DNA of 64,000 nt, from contig CANGNS010000010.1 of assembly GCA_947455465.1 (NCBI GenBank), positions 51,031 through 115,030 of the forward strand. The letters are read 5' to 3'. Positions 41,820 through 50,423 of the stretch are shown here, piece by piece (the first letter of the stretch is position 1; each line of letters opens with the position of its first letter). The position numbers were made by a program, and so were the translations under genes. The notes beneath the pieces are model-generated. The model was not told the DNA's origin. It was given only the letters and a program-made list of their open reading frames with translations, and searched no databases. The DNA comes from Comamonadaceae bacterium (lineage in GTDB: Bacteria > Pseudomonadota > Gammaproteobacteria > Burkholderiales > Burkholderiaceae_C).

Positions 41820-43187
41820 TCAGGCGCTGCTTTTGGTGTGCACCGGATGCACGCGCCCGGCCAGCCACACCAGCAGCAGCACCGGCACGCCCAGCAAGGC
41901 GGTGGCATTGAAGAAGTCGGCGTAGCCAAAAGCATCCACATACTTGCCGGAAAAACCGGCGACAAACTTGGGCAGAAGCAGCATCATGGAGCTGAACATG
42001 GCGTACTGCGTGGCCGAATACTGCACATTGGTCAGTGAGGCCATGTAGGCCATAAACGCCGTGGTGGCCAGGCCGCCGGCCAGGTTGTCGGCAGAGACCA
42101 CCCAGACCAGCGCCGTGACGTCGTGCCCGCGGGTGCTCAGCCAGGCAAACAGCATATTGCTAGCGGCGCTCAGAGCGGCGCCCAGCATCAGGACCCGCAT
42201 CACCCCCATGCGCAGCGCCAGTGCGCCGCCGAGCACAGCGCCTACCAGCGTCATGACCACGCCGTAGATTTTGCTCACGGCGGCCACCTCGTCTTTGCTA
42301 AACCCCATGTCCACGTAAAAAGGGTTGGCCATGATGCCCATCACCACATCGCTGATGCGGTAGGTGGCAATCAGCGCCAGGATCAGCGCCGCCTGCCAGC
42401 GGTAGCGCCCGATAAAGTCGGCAAATGGCGCCACCAAGGCGCCGTGCAGCCACTGCACCAGCCCTTTGCTGTGCGCCAGCGGCGCAGGGACGGGCTCTTG
42501 GGAGAAGAGCACCGTCAGCACGCCGGGCAACATGGAACAGGCCATTACCAGATAAGCGACTTGCCAAGGGCCGTGCTGGTAGGCCGGGGCCACGCCCGCG
42601 ATGGCCGCCCCGCTGGCATCTTGTGCACGCGCCGCAATCCACAGGGCACCGGCGCCGGCCCAAATCATGGCCAGGCGATAGCCGGTTTGGTAGATGGCCG
42701 CCAAGGCCGCCTGGTGATCGGCATCGCCCGATTCGATGCGAAAGGCATCGAGTGCAATGTCCTGCGTGGCCGAGCCGATGGCGACGGCGACCGCGCACCA
42801 AACTACCGGCGCCAAAGCCATGCGCGGATCGGACAGGGCCATGCCCACCAAACCGGCCATGATCAAGCCCTGCGCTGCCAACAACCAACTGCGCCGGCGC
42901 CCCAGCCGGGCGGTCAGCCACGGAATGGGCAGGCGGTCGACCAGCGGCGACCAGGCCCACTTAAAACCATAGGCCAGCCCCACCCAGCTCAAAAAGCCGA
43001 TGGTGGTGCGGTCGATGCCCGCCTCGCGCAGCCAAAAACTCAAGGTTCCAAATACCAAAAGCAAAGGTAACCCTGCCGAAAACCCCAGCGACAGCATGCG
43101 CAGCGAGGCCGGCTCGGTGTACATGCGCAGGCTCTGCAGCCAGGAAGGGGTGGTGGGTGTGGGTACGGGCGGTGGGGGCAAAGGCAT
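41820..43187 (-). CDS. ampG: AmpG-like muropeptide MFS permease
   Basis: 455-residue MFS transporter. AmpG features are LRMLSLGFSAGLPLLLVFGTLSFWL at the first helix, TTIGFLSWVGLAYGFKWAWSPLVDRLP, RRRSWLLAAQGL, and the IGSATQDIALDAFRIE helix. AmpG imports anhydromuropeptides for wall recycling and influences AmpC induction. The frame is open to 43247 but those codons are not membrane-like and overlap the divergent M48 gene; ATG 43187 is used. A Pro/Thr-rich N-terminal tail of about 16 residues precedes the core. Confidence 0.87.
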   Translation of the reverse strand: MPLPPPPVPTPTTPSWLQSLRMYTEPASLRMLSLGFSAGLPLLLVFGTLSFWLREAGIDRTTIGFLSWVGLAYGFKWAWSPLVDRLPIPWLTARLGRRRSWLLAAQGLIMAGLVGMALSDPRMALAPVVWCAVAVAIGSATQDIALDAFRIESGDADHQAALAAIYQTGYRLAMIWAGAGALWIAARAQDASGAAIAGVAPAYQHGPWQVAYLVMACSMLPGVLTVLFSQEPVPAPLAHSKGLVQWLHGALVAPFADFIGRYRWQAALILALIATYRISDVVMGIMANPFYVDMGFSKDEVAAVSKIYGVVMTLVGAVLGGALALRMGVMRVLMLGAALSAASNMLFAWLSTRGHDVTALVWVVSADNLAGGLATTAFMAYMASLTNVQYSATQYAMFSSMMLLLPKFVAGFSGKYVDAFGYADFFNATALLGVPVLLLVWLAGRVHPVHTKSSA

Positions 43188-43233
43188 GCGAGGAATAATA
43201 CCCCCTGGTTTTGCAACACAGGGTGGCATACAC

Positions 43234-44076
43234 ATGCATGCAATCAATGGATGGCGCGCAGCACGGCGCGTGGCAGCGGCTGTGGGCGCGCTGGCGCTGT
43301 GCGCGCTTGCCTACGCCCAGCCGCGTGAAGGCGTGCAGGTAGGGCAGCCGTCGGTGTTCGCTAACATGATTCCGGCCGCCCGTTTAGAGCGCGATGCGGC
43401 TTTGCAATACCAGCAAACCCTGGCCCAAGCCGAGCAAAACCGTGCCCTAGGCCATGCCGACCATCCGCAGGTGCTGCGCTTGCGTGCTATTGCGCAGCGC
43501 ATCATTCCCTTTGCCCAGGCCTGGAATCCGCGTGCCGAGCGCTGGAACTGGGAAGTGAACCTGATCGGTTCGCAGCAAATCAACGCCTATTGCATGCCCG
43601 GTGGAAAAATTGTTTTTTACACCGGCCTGTTAAACGGCTTGCGCCTGAACGATGACGAAGTTGCCATGGTCATGGGCCACGAGATCGCCCATGCCCTGCG
43701 CGAGCACGCCCGCGAGCGCATGGCCAAAAGCGCGGCCACCAACGGCTTGGCGCGCATCGGTGGCGCGCTCGCTTCGGTGTGGCTGGGCGTCGACCCGCAC
43801 CTGACCGACGCGGTGGCCCGATCGGGCGCCCACCTGGCCACCCTGGAGTTCAGCCGCGAGGACGAGTCCGAGGCCGATTTGGTCGGCATGGAGCTGGCCG
43901 CACGCGCCGGCTTTGACCCGCGCGCCGGTGTTTCTTTGTGGAAAAAAATGTCCGCCGCCAACAAAGGCGCGCCGCCGCAATGGCTGTCCACCCATCCCTC
44001 AGGCACGACACGGATTGCGGACATCGAGGCCAATTTGCCCAAGGTCATGCCCCTGTACCAGCGGGCCCAACGCTAG
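43234..44076 (+). CDS. M48-family periplasmic metalloprotease
   Basis: 280 residues. Signal peptide (about 1-28, ending ALAYA), then a helical region and the zinc site His149-Glu150-x-x-His153 in MGHEIAHALREH, with the third ligand region SREDESEADLVGMELAARAG. GKIVFYTGLL and LSTHPSGTTRIADIE are typical of the LoiP/YcaL-like periplasmic group. It probably degrades misfolded envelope proteins. It is divergent from ampG, with 46 bases between the starts. Confidence 0.9.
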   Translation: MHAINGWRAARRVAAAVGALALCALAYAQPREGVQVGQPSVFANMIPAARLERDAALQYQQTLAQAEQNRALGHADHPQVLRLRAIAQRIIPFAQAWNPRAERWNWEVNLIGSQQINAYCMPGGKIVFYTGLLNGLRLNDDEVAMVMGHEIAHALREHARERMAKSAATNGLARIGGALASVWLGVDPHLTDAVARSGAHLATLEFSREDESEADLVGMELAARAGFDPRAGVSLWKKMSAANKGAPPQWLSTHPSGTTRIADIEANLPKVMPLYQRAQR

Positions 44077-44160
44077 GCGCCGTCGCCTAGGGTACAGCCC
44101 ATGCATTGGTGTATGGTGTACAGTCGCCGCCTTCTTTGCTGACACGAAAGCCCGCCGTCT

Positions 44161-45081
44161 ATGGAAGCCACTGTGACCCTGCCGATTCATGGCGAAGTGC
44201 TGCGCACGCCCGAGGCGCGCTTTGCCCATCTGCCCGACTTTCCTTACCAGCCTCACTATGCCGAAGTCGGCGTGCTGCGCATTGCCTACATCGACGAAGG
44301 CCCGCGCGACGCCCCGGTGGTGCTGCTCATGCACGGCGAGCCGGCCTGGTCGTTTTTGTACCGCAAGATGATTCCGGTTTTGCTGGCAGCGGGCCTGCGC
44401 GTGGTAGCGCCCGACCTGGTGGGTTTTGGCCGCTCGGACAAACCCGCAGCGCGCGAGGACTACTCCTATTTCAACCACGTGCAGTGGATGAAAGCCTGGG
44501 TACAAACGATCGATTTGCAGCACGCCACCTTTTTTGGGCAGGATTGGGGCTCTTTGGTGGGCTTGCGCGTGGTGGCCGAGATGCCCGACCGCTTTGACCG
44601 TGTCGTGCTGGCCAACGGTGCTTTGCCAACGGGCATGGACCCGGTGCCAGCGGCTTTCAAAATTTGGCGTGCTTTTGCCCGCTACAGCCCCTGGTTTCCG
44701 ATTGGCACCATCGTGCGTACGGGCTGCCACAAAGGTCTTACGCCGCAGGAAGTGGCCGCCTATGACGCGCCCTTTCCCAGCAGCAAATTCAAAGTGGGTG
44801 CGCGCATGTTCCCCGGCTTTGTGCCCACCACGCCCCAAGACCCCGAGCGCGAGCGCAACGAGGCGGCCTGGGAAGTATTCAAGCAATGGAACAAGCCTTT
44901 CCTGACCCTCTTTAGCACCCGCGACCCCATCACCAAAAATGGGGAATACCCCTGGCAAAAGCGCGTCCCTGGCGCCCAAGGCCAGCCGCACACCAAAATC
45001 CGCGGTGCTAGCCATTTCCTGCAAGAAGACAAGGGCGAAGAAGTAGCCCAGCGCATGCTGGCGTTCATCCAATCGACCTGA
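44161..45081 (+). CDS. Haloalkane dehalogenase
   Basis: 306-residue alpha/beta-hydrolase cleaving carbon-halogen bonds by water. Subfamily I (DhlA/DhmA-like) features are the oxyanion segment LLMHGEPAWSFLYRKM, PDLVGFGRSDKP, nucleophile Asp128 with halide-binding Trp129 in FFGQDWGSLVGL, NGALPTG after the nucleophile strand, the cap with FPSSKFKVGARMFPGFVP, and the catalytic His in GASHFLQEDKG. Substrate range cannot be read; epoxide hydrolase is excluded by the halide Trp and HGEP motif. A methyltransferase gene follows by 26 bases. Confidence 0.88.
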   Translation: MEATVTLPIHGEVLRTPEARFAHLPDFPYQPHYAEVGVLRIAYIDEGPRDAPVVLLMHGEPAWSFLYRKMIPVLLAAGLRVVAPDLVGFGRSDKPAAREDYSYFNHVQWMKAWVQTIDLQHATFFGQDWGSLVGLRVVAEMPDRFDRVVLANGALPTGMDPVPAAFKIWRAFARYSPWFPIGTIVRTGCHKGLTPQEVAAYDAPFPSSKFKVGARMFPGFVPTTPQDPERERNEAAWEVFKQWNKPFLTLFSTRDPITKNGEYPWQKRVPGAQGQPHTKIRGASHFLQEDKGEEVAQRMLAFIQST

Positions 45082-45107
45082 GCCGGGGTAAAGGCGTCTA
45101 ATGCGGC

Positions 45108-45848
45108 ATGTCCGCATCTGCCTCCCCCCTGATTTCAGCCCCTGCGCCCCAAGCCGGTTACGACACTAAGCAAGAGACGGTTGCGCTGCAGGGCCTGCCG
45201 GCCATCCAGATCCGATCGCTCCTGGACAAGCAACAATTTCACGACCCGCTGGAGGCTGCGCTGCGCTTGGGCATCTCCTCGGCGGCCTGGCCGCTGTTTG
45301 GCTTGCTCTGGCCCTCGGGGCGGCGACTGGCCGAACGTCTGGGGCAGCGGCCTGTGGCAGCCGGTGAGCGCATACTGGAAATTGGCTGCGGCCTGGCCTT
45401 GTCTAGCCTGGTGGGGCACCGCCGTGGCGCTGACATGACCGCCAGCGATTGCCACCCGCTGGCCGCTGCCTTTTTGCGCGAAAACCTGCGCCTCAATGCC
45501 TTGCTGCCCATGAAATACTGCCACGGCCAATGGGGCGGCCCGGCATTGAGCGCAGACACCGACAGCGCGCCTGGGCCGGATCGGCTGCTGCACGGCCGCT
45601 ACGACCTGATCATCGGCAGCGACATCTTGTACGAACGCGACGAGGCCGGCACCCTGGCCGCCTTCATCGACGCCTACGCCGCACCCGCTTGCGAAGTCTG
45701 GGTGGTCGACCCCAACCGGGGCAACCGCGCCCACTTCCACCGCCACATGGCCGCGCAAGGCTTTGGCATGCACGAAGGCTTTTTAGACAGCTTGTGCACG
45801 CCGCTGGAGGCGGCTTATAAGGGGCGGATGTTGACGTATGTGCGGTAA
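45108..45848 (+). CDS. Class I SAM-dependent methyltransferase (protein Lys methyltransferase type)
   Basis: 246 residues. Motif I is ERILEIGCGLALSSLVGHRRGADMTASD; motif post-I SDCHPL; later DLIIGSDILYERDEAG and EVWVVDPNRGNR. The GSDILYE motif is typical of the METTL21-like/Nnt1-like methyltransferase 16 family, whose members methylate protein lysines, though nicotinamide-type relatives exist. Target unknown. It lies just downstream of the dehalogenase and converges on the higBA pair with a 1-base gap. Confidence 0.78.
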   Translation: MSASASPLISAPAPQAGYDTKQETVALQGLPAIQIRSLLDKQQFHDPLEAALRLGISSAAWPLFGLLWPSGRRLAERLGQRPVAAGERILEIGCGLALSSLVGHRRGADMTASDCHPLAAAFLRENLRLNALLPMKYCHGQWGGPALSADTDSAPGPDRLLHGRYDLIIGSDILYERDEAGTLAAFIDAYAAPACEVWVVDPNRGNRAHFHRHMAAQGFGMHEGFLDSLCTPLEAAYKGRMLTYVR

Positions 45849-45849
45849 T

Positions 45850-46167
45850 TTATATCGACGCCAACCGCTGCACCATGTCTGGAAACTGCGCCACCATGCG
45901 AATGAGTAAGGAGGCTTGTGCATTGGGTTTTGCGCGGCCTTGTTCCCAGTTTTCCAGTGTGCGCGTGTTGGTTCTCAGGTAGCTGGCAAATACCGGACGC
46001 GAAAGGCGAAGCTGCTCCCGGACTTCAAGCACCTCTTGTGGCGACAGCGTTGGTGCGGGTTTGTTCTCCACTTTGATCGTGCGCAAGGTGCGTTTGCCTT
46101 CCCGCTCGGATTTCAAAGCACCAAGTCCCTCTGTGAGCTCGGCAAAGATGTCTCGTTTATTGGTCAT
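45850..46167 (-). CDS. higA: HigA/NadS-like helix-turn-helix antitoxin
   Basis: 105 residues. The C-terminal half is an XRE-type helix-turn-helix (SPQEVLEVREQLRLSRPVFASYLRTNTRTLENWEQGRAKP) as in HigA and YgiT-type antitoxins. GGAG lies 6 bases before ATG 46167; an ATG 12 bases earlier lacks one. Its start overlaps the toxin's 3' end by 11 bases, toxin gene first, the usual higBA order. It likely represses the operon. Confidence 0.85.
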   Translation of the reverse strand: MTNKRDIFAELTEGLGALKSEREGKRTLRTIKVENKPAPTLSPQEVLEVREQLRLSRPVFASYLRTNTRTLENWEQGRAKPNAQASLLIRMVAQFPDMVQRLASI

Positions 46168-46522
46168 GCGATGCTCCATTCTTGTATTGGCGATATTCCA
46201 ACTCTGTTTTCAGCAGCTGCCGCAGCAGTTTTCGCTGCGCCGGGTTCAGGTCGTCTGCCTCGTCTTTGTCATAGACCGTGAAAAGCCAAAACTGCGCGCC
46301 GCCCAGCCAGAGGTAATAAATCACCCGCAGGCCACCGCGTTTACCTTTGCCACGCCGCGCATCGGCTTGGCGCAGTTTGCGTAAACCGCCGGTGCCTTGA
46401 ACCAGCGCGCCGGCCTGCGGGTCTTGCAACAAGGTTTGCTGCAATAACTGATAGGCAGCGTCATCCATGTAGGCCTCGCGCAGTCGCTCAAAAGGTGGCA
46501 GCTCAACAAAGACAGCGCGCAT
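46157..46522 (-). CDS. higB: RelE/HigB-type toxin
   Basis: 121-residue toxin of the RelE superfamily, mRNA interferase class. The core shows GLRKLRQADARRGKGKRGGLRVIYYLWLGG followed by FWLFTVYDKDEADDL, with the basic and aromatic residues usual for ribosome-dependent cleavage. Upstream on the minus strand TATACT lies only 8 bases before the ATG, which hints at a very short leader. It pairs with the overlapping antitoxin. Confidence 0.85.
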   Translation of the reverse strand: MRAVFVELPPFERLREAYMDDAAYQLLQQTLLQDPQAGALVQGTGGLRKLRQADARRGKGKRGGLRVIYYLWLGGAQFWLFTVYDKDEADDLNPAQRKLLRQLLKTELEYRQYKNGASHDQ

Positions 46523-46688
46523 GGGTTAAGTATACGTTAGTTGCGTACCTTTAATTAGACGCTATGGACCGAGGTGAATGGGCTTGCACTAACATCGTGC
46601 CAACCATGGATGGGCGGTGCGGAGCACCACCTGTAACGTGGGCCTGCACCGCTCGAGTGCCTTTGCCCTAACCCCCAGGAGAGACCCC

Positions 46689-48653
46689 ATGCCCAACCCC
46701 TATTGCCGCCTCGCCCTGCTTGCCGCAGCCGCAGTTCTGGCTGCCTGCAGCAAAACCCAGGGCGTAGGCGGCGAGAGTTCGGATGCCAGCGCCAGCACCC
46801 GGGCCGCGCAAGCGCCTTTTGTACAAGCCATCGCGCAGGCGGGCACGCAAGATTTTGAGGACGCCAAGCGCGGCTTGATCGCCCGGCCTAGCGGCAAAAT
46901 TTTGGCCGCCGACGGCAGCGTATTGCGTGACTTTGATGCCTATGGCTTCCTGGACGCAGCCGCGCCCGACACCGTCAACCCCAGCCTGTGGCGCCATGCG
47001 CAGCTCAACGCCCATATTGGCCTGTTCAAGGTGATGGACGGCGTTTACCAGTTGCGCGGCTTTGATATCTCCAACATCACGCTGATCGAGGGCAAGAGCG
47101 GTTGGATCGTCGTCGATGCGCTCACGTCGCGCGAGTCAGCAACGGCGGCCATGGCGTTTGCCGAGCAGCATTTGGGCAAAAAGCCGGTCAGCGGCCTGAT
47201 CCTGACGCACGCGCATGCGGACCACTTTGGGGGCGCATTGGGTGTCATATCAGCGCAGGAGGCCAGTGCGCGCAAAGTGCCGATCGTGGCGCCGGCCGGC
47301 TTTATCGAAGAAGCCACCAGCGAGAACGTGCTGGTGGGCGCAGCCATGGGTCGGCGTTCGGTCTACCAATTTGGACGCGACTTGCCGCGCAGCGCCAAAG
47401 GCAATGTAGATACCGGCCTGGGCAAAGACGTCGTCTATGGCAGCCTGGGCATCTTGCTACCCACCTGGTTGATTTACCAGGCCAATCAGCCCATGCAAAT
47501 CGACGGCGTGGATTTTGTGTTCCATAACGTGCCCAACGCAGAGTGCCCGGCCGAACTGAGCTTTTCCATACCGTCTAAAAAGCTGTACGACGGCGCTGAA
47601 AACCTGTCGCAAACCATGCATAACCTGCTCCCGATTCGGGGCGCCAAAGTGCGCGATGCCTTGCGCTGGGCTAACTATATGGACCAGGCGCTGGCGCAAA
47701 CGGCCGACACCGAGGTCTACATTGCCTCGCACCATTGGCCGATTTGGGGTAATGCGCGCATCCAGGCCTTTATTACCAAGCACCGCGACGTCTACAAATA
47801 CACCCACGACCAAACCGTGCGTTTGATGAACGCGGGCCTCACGCCCAACGAAATCGCTGACCGGGTGCAGCTGCCCGCGTCGCTGGCCGAGTTCATGGCG
47901 GTGCGCGGCCACTATGGTGATGTGCGCCACAACGTCAAAGCGGTGTACCAGTTTTACCTGGGCTTTTACGACGGCAACCCGGCCCACCTTAACCCGCTGG
48001 CCCCGGCCGATGCCGGTCAACGCTACCTGGACTTGCTGGGCGGCGCCGACAAAGTGGTGGCCGCTGCGCAGCAAGCGTTTGACAAAGGCGATACGCGCTG
48101 GGCCGCCGAGCTGCTCAACCATGTGGTGATGGCCGAGGCCAGCAACCAAGCGGCCAAAGCGCTCTTGGCCAAAACCTATGAACAAATGGGCTACATGGCC
48201 GAGTCCGCTACCTGGCGTAACGCTTACCTGACAGGCGCCCGAGAGCTGCGCCAAGGCCCACCGGCCAAAGGCGTCTCTAAGGCCGCCGCCATCGACTTGC
48301 TGCTGCAAACCCCGGTAGAGCGATTTTTAGAGGCCATGGCCGCCAGCCTGGACGGGCCCGCTGCCGAGGGCAAAAACTACCGCATCAACTTGGTGCTCTC
48401 GGACCAGAAAGAAAGCTATGCCTTGTGGATCGACAACGCGGTGCTGCACTTTAAGCGCGGCCAGCACCGCCAGGCCGACGCCACCCTCACCTTGACCAAA
48501 CCGCTGTTCGTGAAGATGATCGCCGGCACGGCGGGCGTCAAAGACACTTTGCTGGGTGAGGACCTCAAGGTGACGGGCAGCAAAGTGGACCTGGTGCGTT
48601 TTTTCGGGCTGATCGACAAAGCGCCAGGCAACTTTGGCATCGTGGCGCGGTAG
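46689..48653 (+). CDS. Alkylsulfatase, metallo-beta-lactamase superfamily (SdsA1/YjcS-like), lipoprotein
   Basis: 654 residues. The N-terminus is a lipoprotein signal with lipobox LAAC (MPNPYCRLALLAAAAVLAAC), so it is probably membrane-anchored in the periplasm. The binuclear zinc site is seen in LTHAHADHFGG (His174, His176, Asp178, His179), with NAECPAELSF and the IASHHWPIWGN motif further on. The dimerisation and C-terminal SCP2-like domains (VERFLEAMAA to the end) complete the SdsA1 architecture. It releases sulfate from alkyl sulfates such as SDS-like esters. AGGAG precedes ATG 46689. Fits the sulfur-scavenging theme of the window. Confidence 0.9.
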   Translation: MPNPYCRLALLAAAAVLAACSKTQGVGGESSDASASTRAAQAPFVQAIAQAGTQDFEDAKRGLIARPSGKILAADGSVLRDFDAYGFLDAAAPDTVNPSLWRHAQLNAHIGLFKVMDGVYQLRGFDISNITLIEGKSGWIVVDALTSRESATAAMAFAEQHLGKKPVSGLILTHAHADHFGGALGVISAQEASARKVPIVAPAGFIEEATSENVLVGAAMGRRSVYQFGRDLPRSAKGNVDTGLGKDVVYGSLGILLPTWLIYQANQPMQIDGVDFVFHNVPNAECPAELSFSIPSKKLYDGAENLSQTMHNLLPIRGAKVRDALRWANYMDQALAQTADTEVYIASHHWPIWGNARIQAFITKHRDVYKYTHDQTVRLMNAGLTPNEIADRVQLPASLAEFMAVRGHYGDVRHNVKAVYQFYLGFYDGNPAHLNPLAPADAGQRYLDLLGGADKVVAAAQQAFDKGDTRWAAELLNHVVMAEASNQAAKALLAKTYEQMGYMAESATWRNAYLTGARELRQGPPAKGVSKAAAIDLLLQTPVERFLEAMAASLDGPAAEGKNYRINLVLSDQKESYALWIDNAVLHFKRGQHRQADATLTLTKPLFVKMIAGTAGVKDTLLGEDLKVTGSKVDLVRFFGLIDKAPGNFGIVAR

Positions 48654-48721
48654 GGGCGATTGCAAGCTTGCTTTTCTGCGCGCTGCTTGGCCTGCTGGAC
48701 GCAAAAACCGCAGGTGGATAT

Positions 48722-49162
48722 TTAGTCGCCCATCAAAACAGAGATGCCCCGCACCTTGGAAAAATCCCGGTCATGGGTCACTAGCGCATCGGCACCAACG
48801 TCCAGCGCGGTGGCTACCTGAATGGCGTCGGGTAGCTTGAGCGCAAAGCGTGATCGCAGTTGCGCAGCCAGCACCGCAATGGGTGCGCTCAGTTCCACCA
48901 CGCGGTAGCTTGCAAGCGCCTTTTCATAGCGCTTCGCCAAGGCGGTATGACCGCTTTTGTAAGGTCCGGCCAGTATTTCAGACAGGGTGATGGTCGAGAG
49001 CGCAAGCTGCAGCTCCTGCTTCGCCGCAGCTTCAAATAAACCGGTAAATTTTTCAGCGAAGCGTGTGCGCCCCTCCAGCACATAAATCCAGGGCGCGCTG
49101 TCCACCAGTACCGTGCTGCCAAGGGCCAATCCGCCCCAGCTAAGCATCGTGCCGGTGGCCAT
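48722..49162 (-). CDS. vapC: PIN-domain toxin of a Phd/VapC pair
   Basis: 146 residues. PIN acidic residues appear in VLVDSAPWIYVLEG, TITLSEILAGPYK, LPDAIQVATALDVGADALVTHDRDFSKV. The first motif has DSAPWIY rather than DTN, as in a known PIN subgroup. It starts directly after the antitoxin stop (adjacent codons, no gap). The signals for translation are therefore coupled to the antitoxin gene. Confidence 0.85.
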   Translation of the reverse strand: MATGTMLSWGGLALGSTVLVDSAPWIYVLEGRTRFAEKFTGLFEAAAKQELQLALSTITLSEILAGPYKSGHTALAKRYEKALASYRVVELSAPIAVLAAQLRSRFALKLPDAIQVATALDVGADALVTHDRDFSKVRGISVLMGD

Positions 49163-49426
49163 TTAGGTTGAGCCCCATTCGTCGCGCAATTGCGCGATCG
49201 TTGCGCCGGACCTTTTGCCCCACAAGCCTTTTCCACTGCCCTGTAAGTTCAGAATCCCTTTTTCCGGTCGCTTGCGTGCCTGCGCTAAATCCGCCAGCGG
49301 CACTATGGCCGCATAGGGTTTGCCATGCTTGGTAATGATGCTGGCCTGCCCCGCATGGGCCTGGGCCATCAGCGTGGGTAATTGGGCGCGGGCTTGTTCA
49401 AAGCCGTAATGTGTAGGTGCAGACAT
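49163..49426 (-). CDS. Phd/YefM-family antitoxin
   Basis: 87 residues. Phd/YefM features are EQARAQLPTLMAQAHAGQASIITKHGKPYAAIVPLADL; the C-terminal tail GKGLWGKRSGATIAQLRDEW is the toxin-wrapping part. The gene is immediately followed by the PIN toxin and preceded by a perfect dyad overlapping the probable promoter. Confidence 0.87.
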   Translation of the reverse strand: MSAPTHYGFEQARAQLPTLMAQAHAGQASIITKHGKPYAAIVPLADLAQARKRPEKGILNLQGSGKGLWGKRSGATIAQLRDEWGST

Positions 49427-49435
49427 AAGGCCTCC

Positions 49436-49458
49436 AAACTGTACAGTCCGTACAGTTT
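49436..49458. promoter_or_regulatory. Operator dyad of the Phd/PIN pair
   Basis: Perfect 9-base inverted arms AAACTGTAC (49436-49444) and GTACAGTTT (49450-49458) around AGTCC. Each arm also lies in a smaller ACTGTAC palindrome. It ends 9 bases before the antitoxin start codon, where Phd-type antitoxins bind for autorepression. Confidence 0.72.
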
Positions 49459-49477
49459 AACCGCTACCCCTTTCGTG

Positions 49478-50269
49478 CTACAAGCCCCAGTCGTAGTCGA
49501 TGCTGATAGGCGCGTGGTCCGAAAAGCGCGTGTCTTTGTAGATCGCGTGCTGACGCGCACCTGCTGCCAGCGCAGGCGTGGCCAAGTGGTAGTCCAAGCG
49601 CCAGCCCACGTTCTTGGCATAGGCTTGGCCCCGGTTGCTCCACCAGGTGTAGGCGGCGTCGGTGGCGCTGGGCTCGAGCTGTCGGTACACATCGACCAGG
49701 CCTGCTTCGCTCAGCAGGCGCGTCATCCAAGCGCGCTCTTCGGGCAGAAAGCCGGAATTTTTGCGGTTGCCTTTCCAGTTTTTCAAGTCGATTTCCTGGT
49801 GCGCAATATTGATGTCACCGCAAAGCACAAACTCGCGCGTGCGCTTGAGCTTTTGCAGGTGGGGGTACATGCCGTCCAAAAAGCGGTATTTGGCCTGCTG
49901 GCGCTCTTCACCCGAGGAGCCGCTGGGGAAATAGCAGCTGATGATGGAGAGCTTGCGCTTGGGGGTGTCAAAGCGCAGCTCCACATAGCGGCCCTCGGCG
50001 TCAAACTCGTCGGAGCCGTAGCCCACGCGCACCTCGCTAGGTGCGTGGCGGGTGTAAATGCCTACGCCCGAATAGCCTTTTTTCTCAGCAAAGTGAAAGT
50101 GCCCCGCCATGCCGGCCAGCGACTCAAACTGCCCGGCCACGTCGGCTGCTTGGGCTTTGACTTCCTGCACGCACAAGCAATCGGCCTGTACGCTGTGCAG
50201 CCAGGTTTCCAACCCTTTGCTGGTGGCCGAGCGGATGCCGTTGAGGTTCAGGCTGGTCAAGGTAAACAC
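49478..50269 (-). CDS. xth: Exodeoxyribonuclease III
   Basis: 263-residue Mg-dependent AP endonuclease/3'-5' exonuclease of base excision repair. Key parts are LNLNGIRSA at the N-terminus, metal ligand Glu36 in CVQEVKAQ, GYSGVGIYTR, SCYFPSG, FVLCGDINIAH, KNVGWRLDYHLAT and catalytic FSDHAPISIDYD. I chose GTG 50269 because GGAG lies 6 bases upstream and the family begins right at this strand; ATGs at 50296 and 50320 are in frame but have no ribosome site. Confidence 0.93.
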   Translation of the reverse strand: MFTLTSLNLNGIRSATSKGLETWLHSVQADCLCVQEVKAQAADVAGQFESLAGMAGHFHFAEKKGYSGVGIYTRHAPSEVRVGYGSDEFDAEGRYVELRFDTPKRKLSIISCYFPSGSSGEERQQAKYRFLDGMYPHLQKLKRTREFVLCGDINIAHQEIDLKNWKGNRKNSGFLPEERAWMTRLLSEAGLVDVYRQLEPSATDAAYTWWSNRGQAYAKNVGWRLDYHLATPALAAGARQHAIYKDTRFSDHAPISIDYDWGL

Positions 50270-50384
50270 GGGAGTCTCCAAAGGGGAAGGGGCCATAAAT
50301 TTGGACAATTTGACAAGCATTGTGGCATGGCGACATGCTTTGCCAACGGCTTTGCCGGCTCGTTTGGGCAGTACTCAGATACAA

Positions 50385-50404
50385 ATGTAGTAACATCACT
50401 ACAT
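50385..50404. promoter_or_regulatory. Operator dyad of the Phd/FitB-like pair
   Basis: Perfect 7-base arms ATGTAGT and ACTACAT separated by AACATC. The dyad ends 20 bases before the antitoxin ATG. It is the likely autorepression site, analogous to other Phd and FitA operators. Confidence 0.68.
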
Positions 50405-50423
50405 ACTGCTTTTGGAAATGCCC

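Noticed and set aside
48660..48675. GCAAGCTTGC followed by TTTT after the alkylsulfatase gene
   Set aside because: The palindrome leaves no loop and the stem is too short for a convincing terminator.
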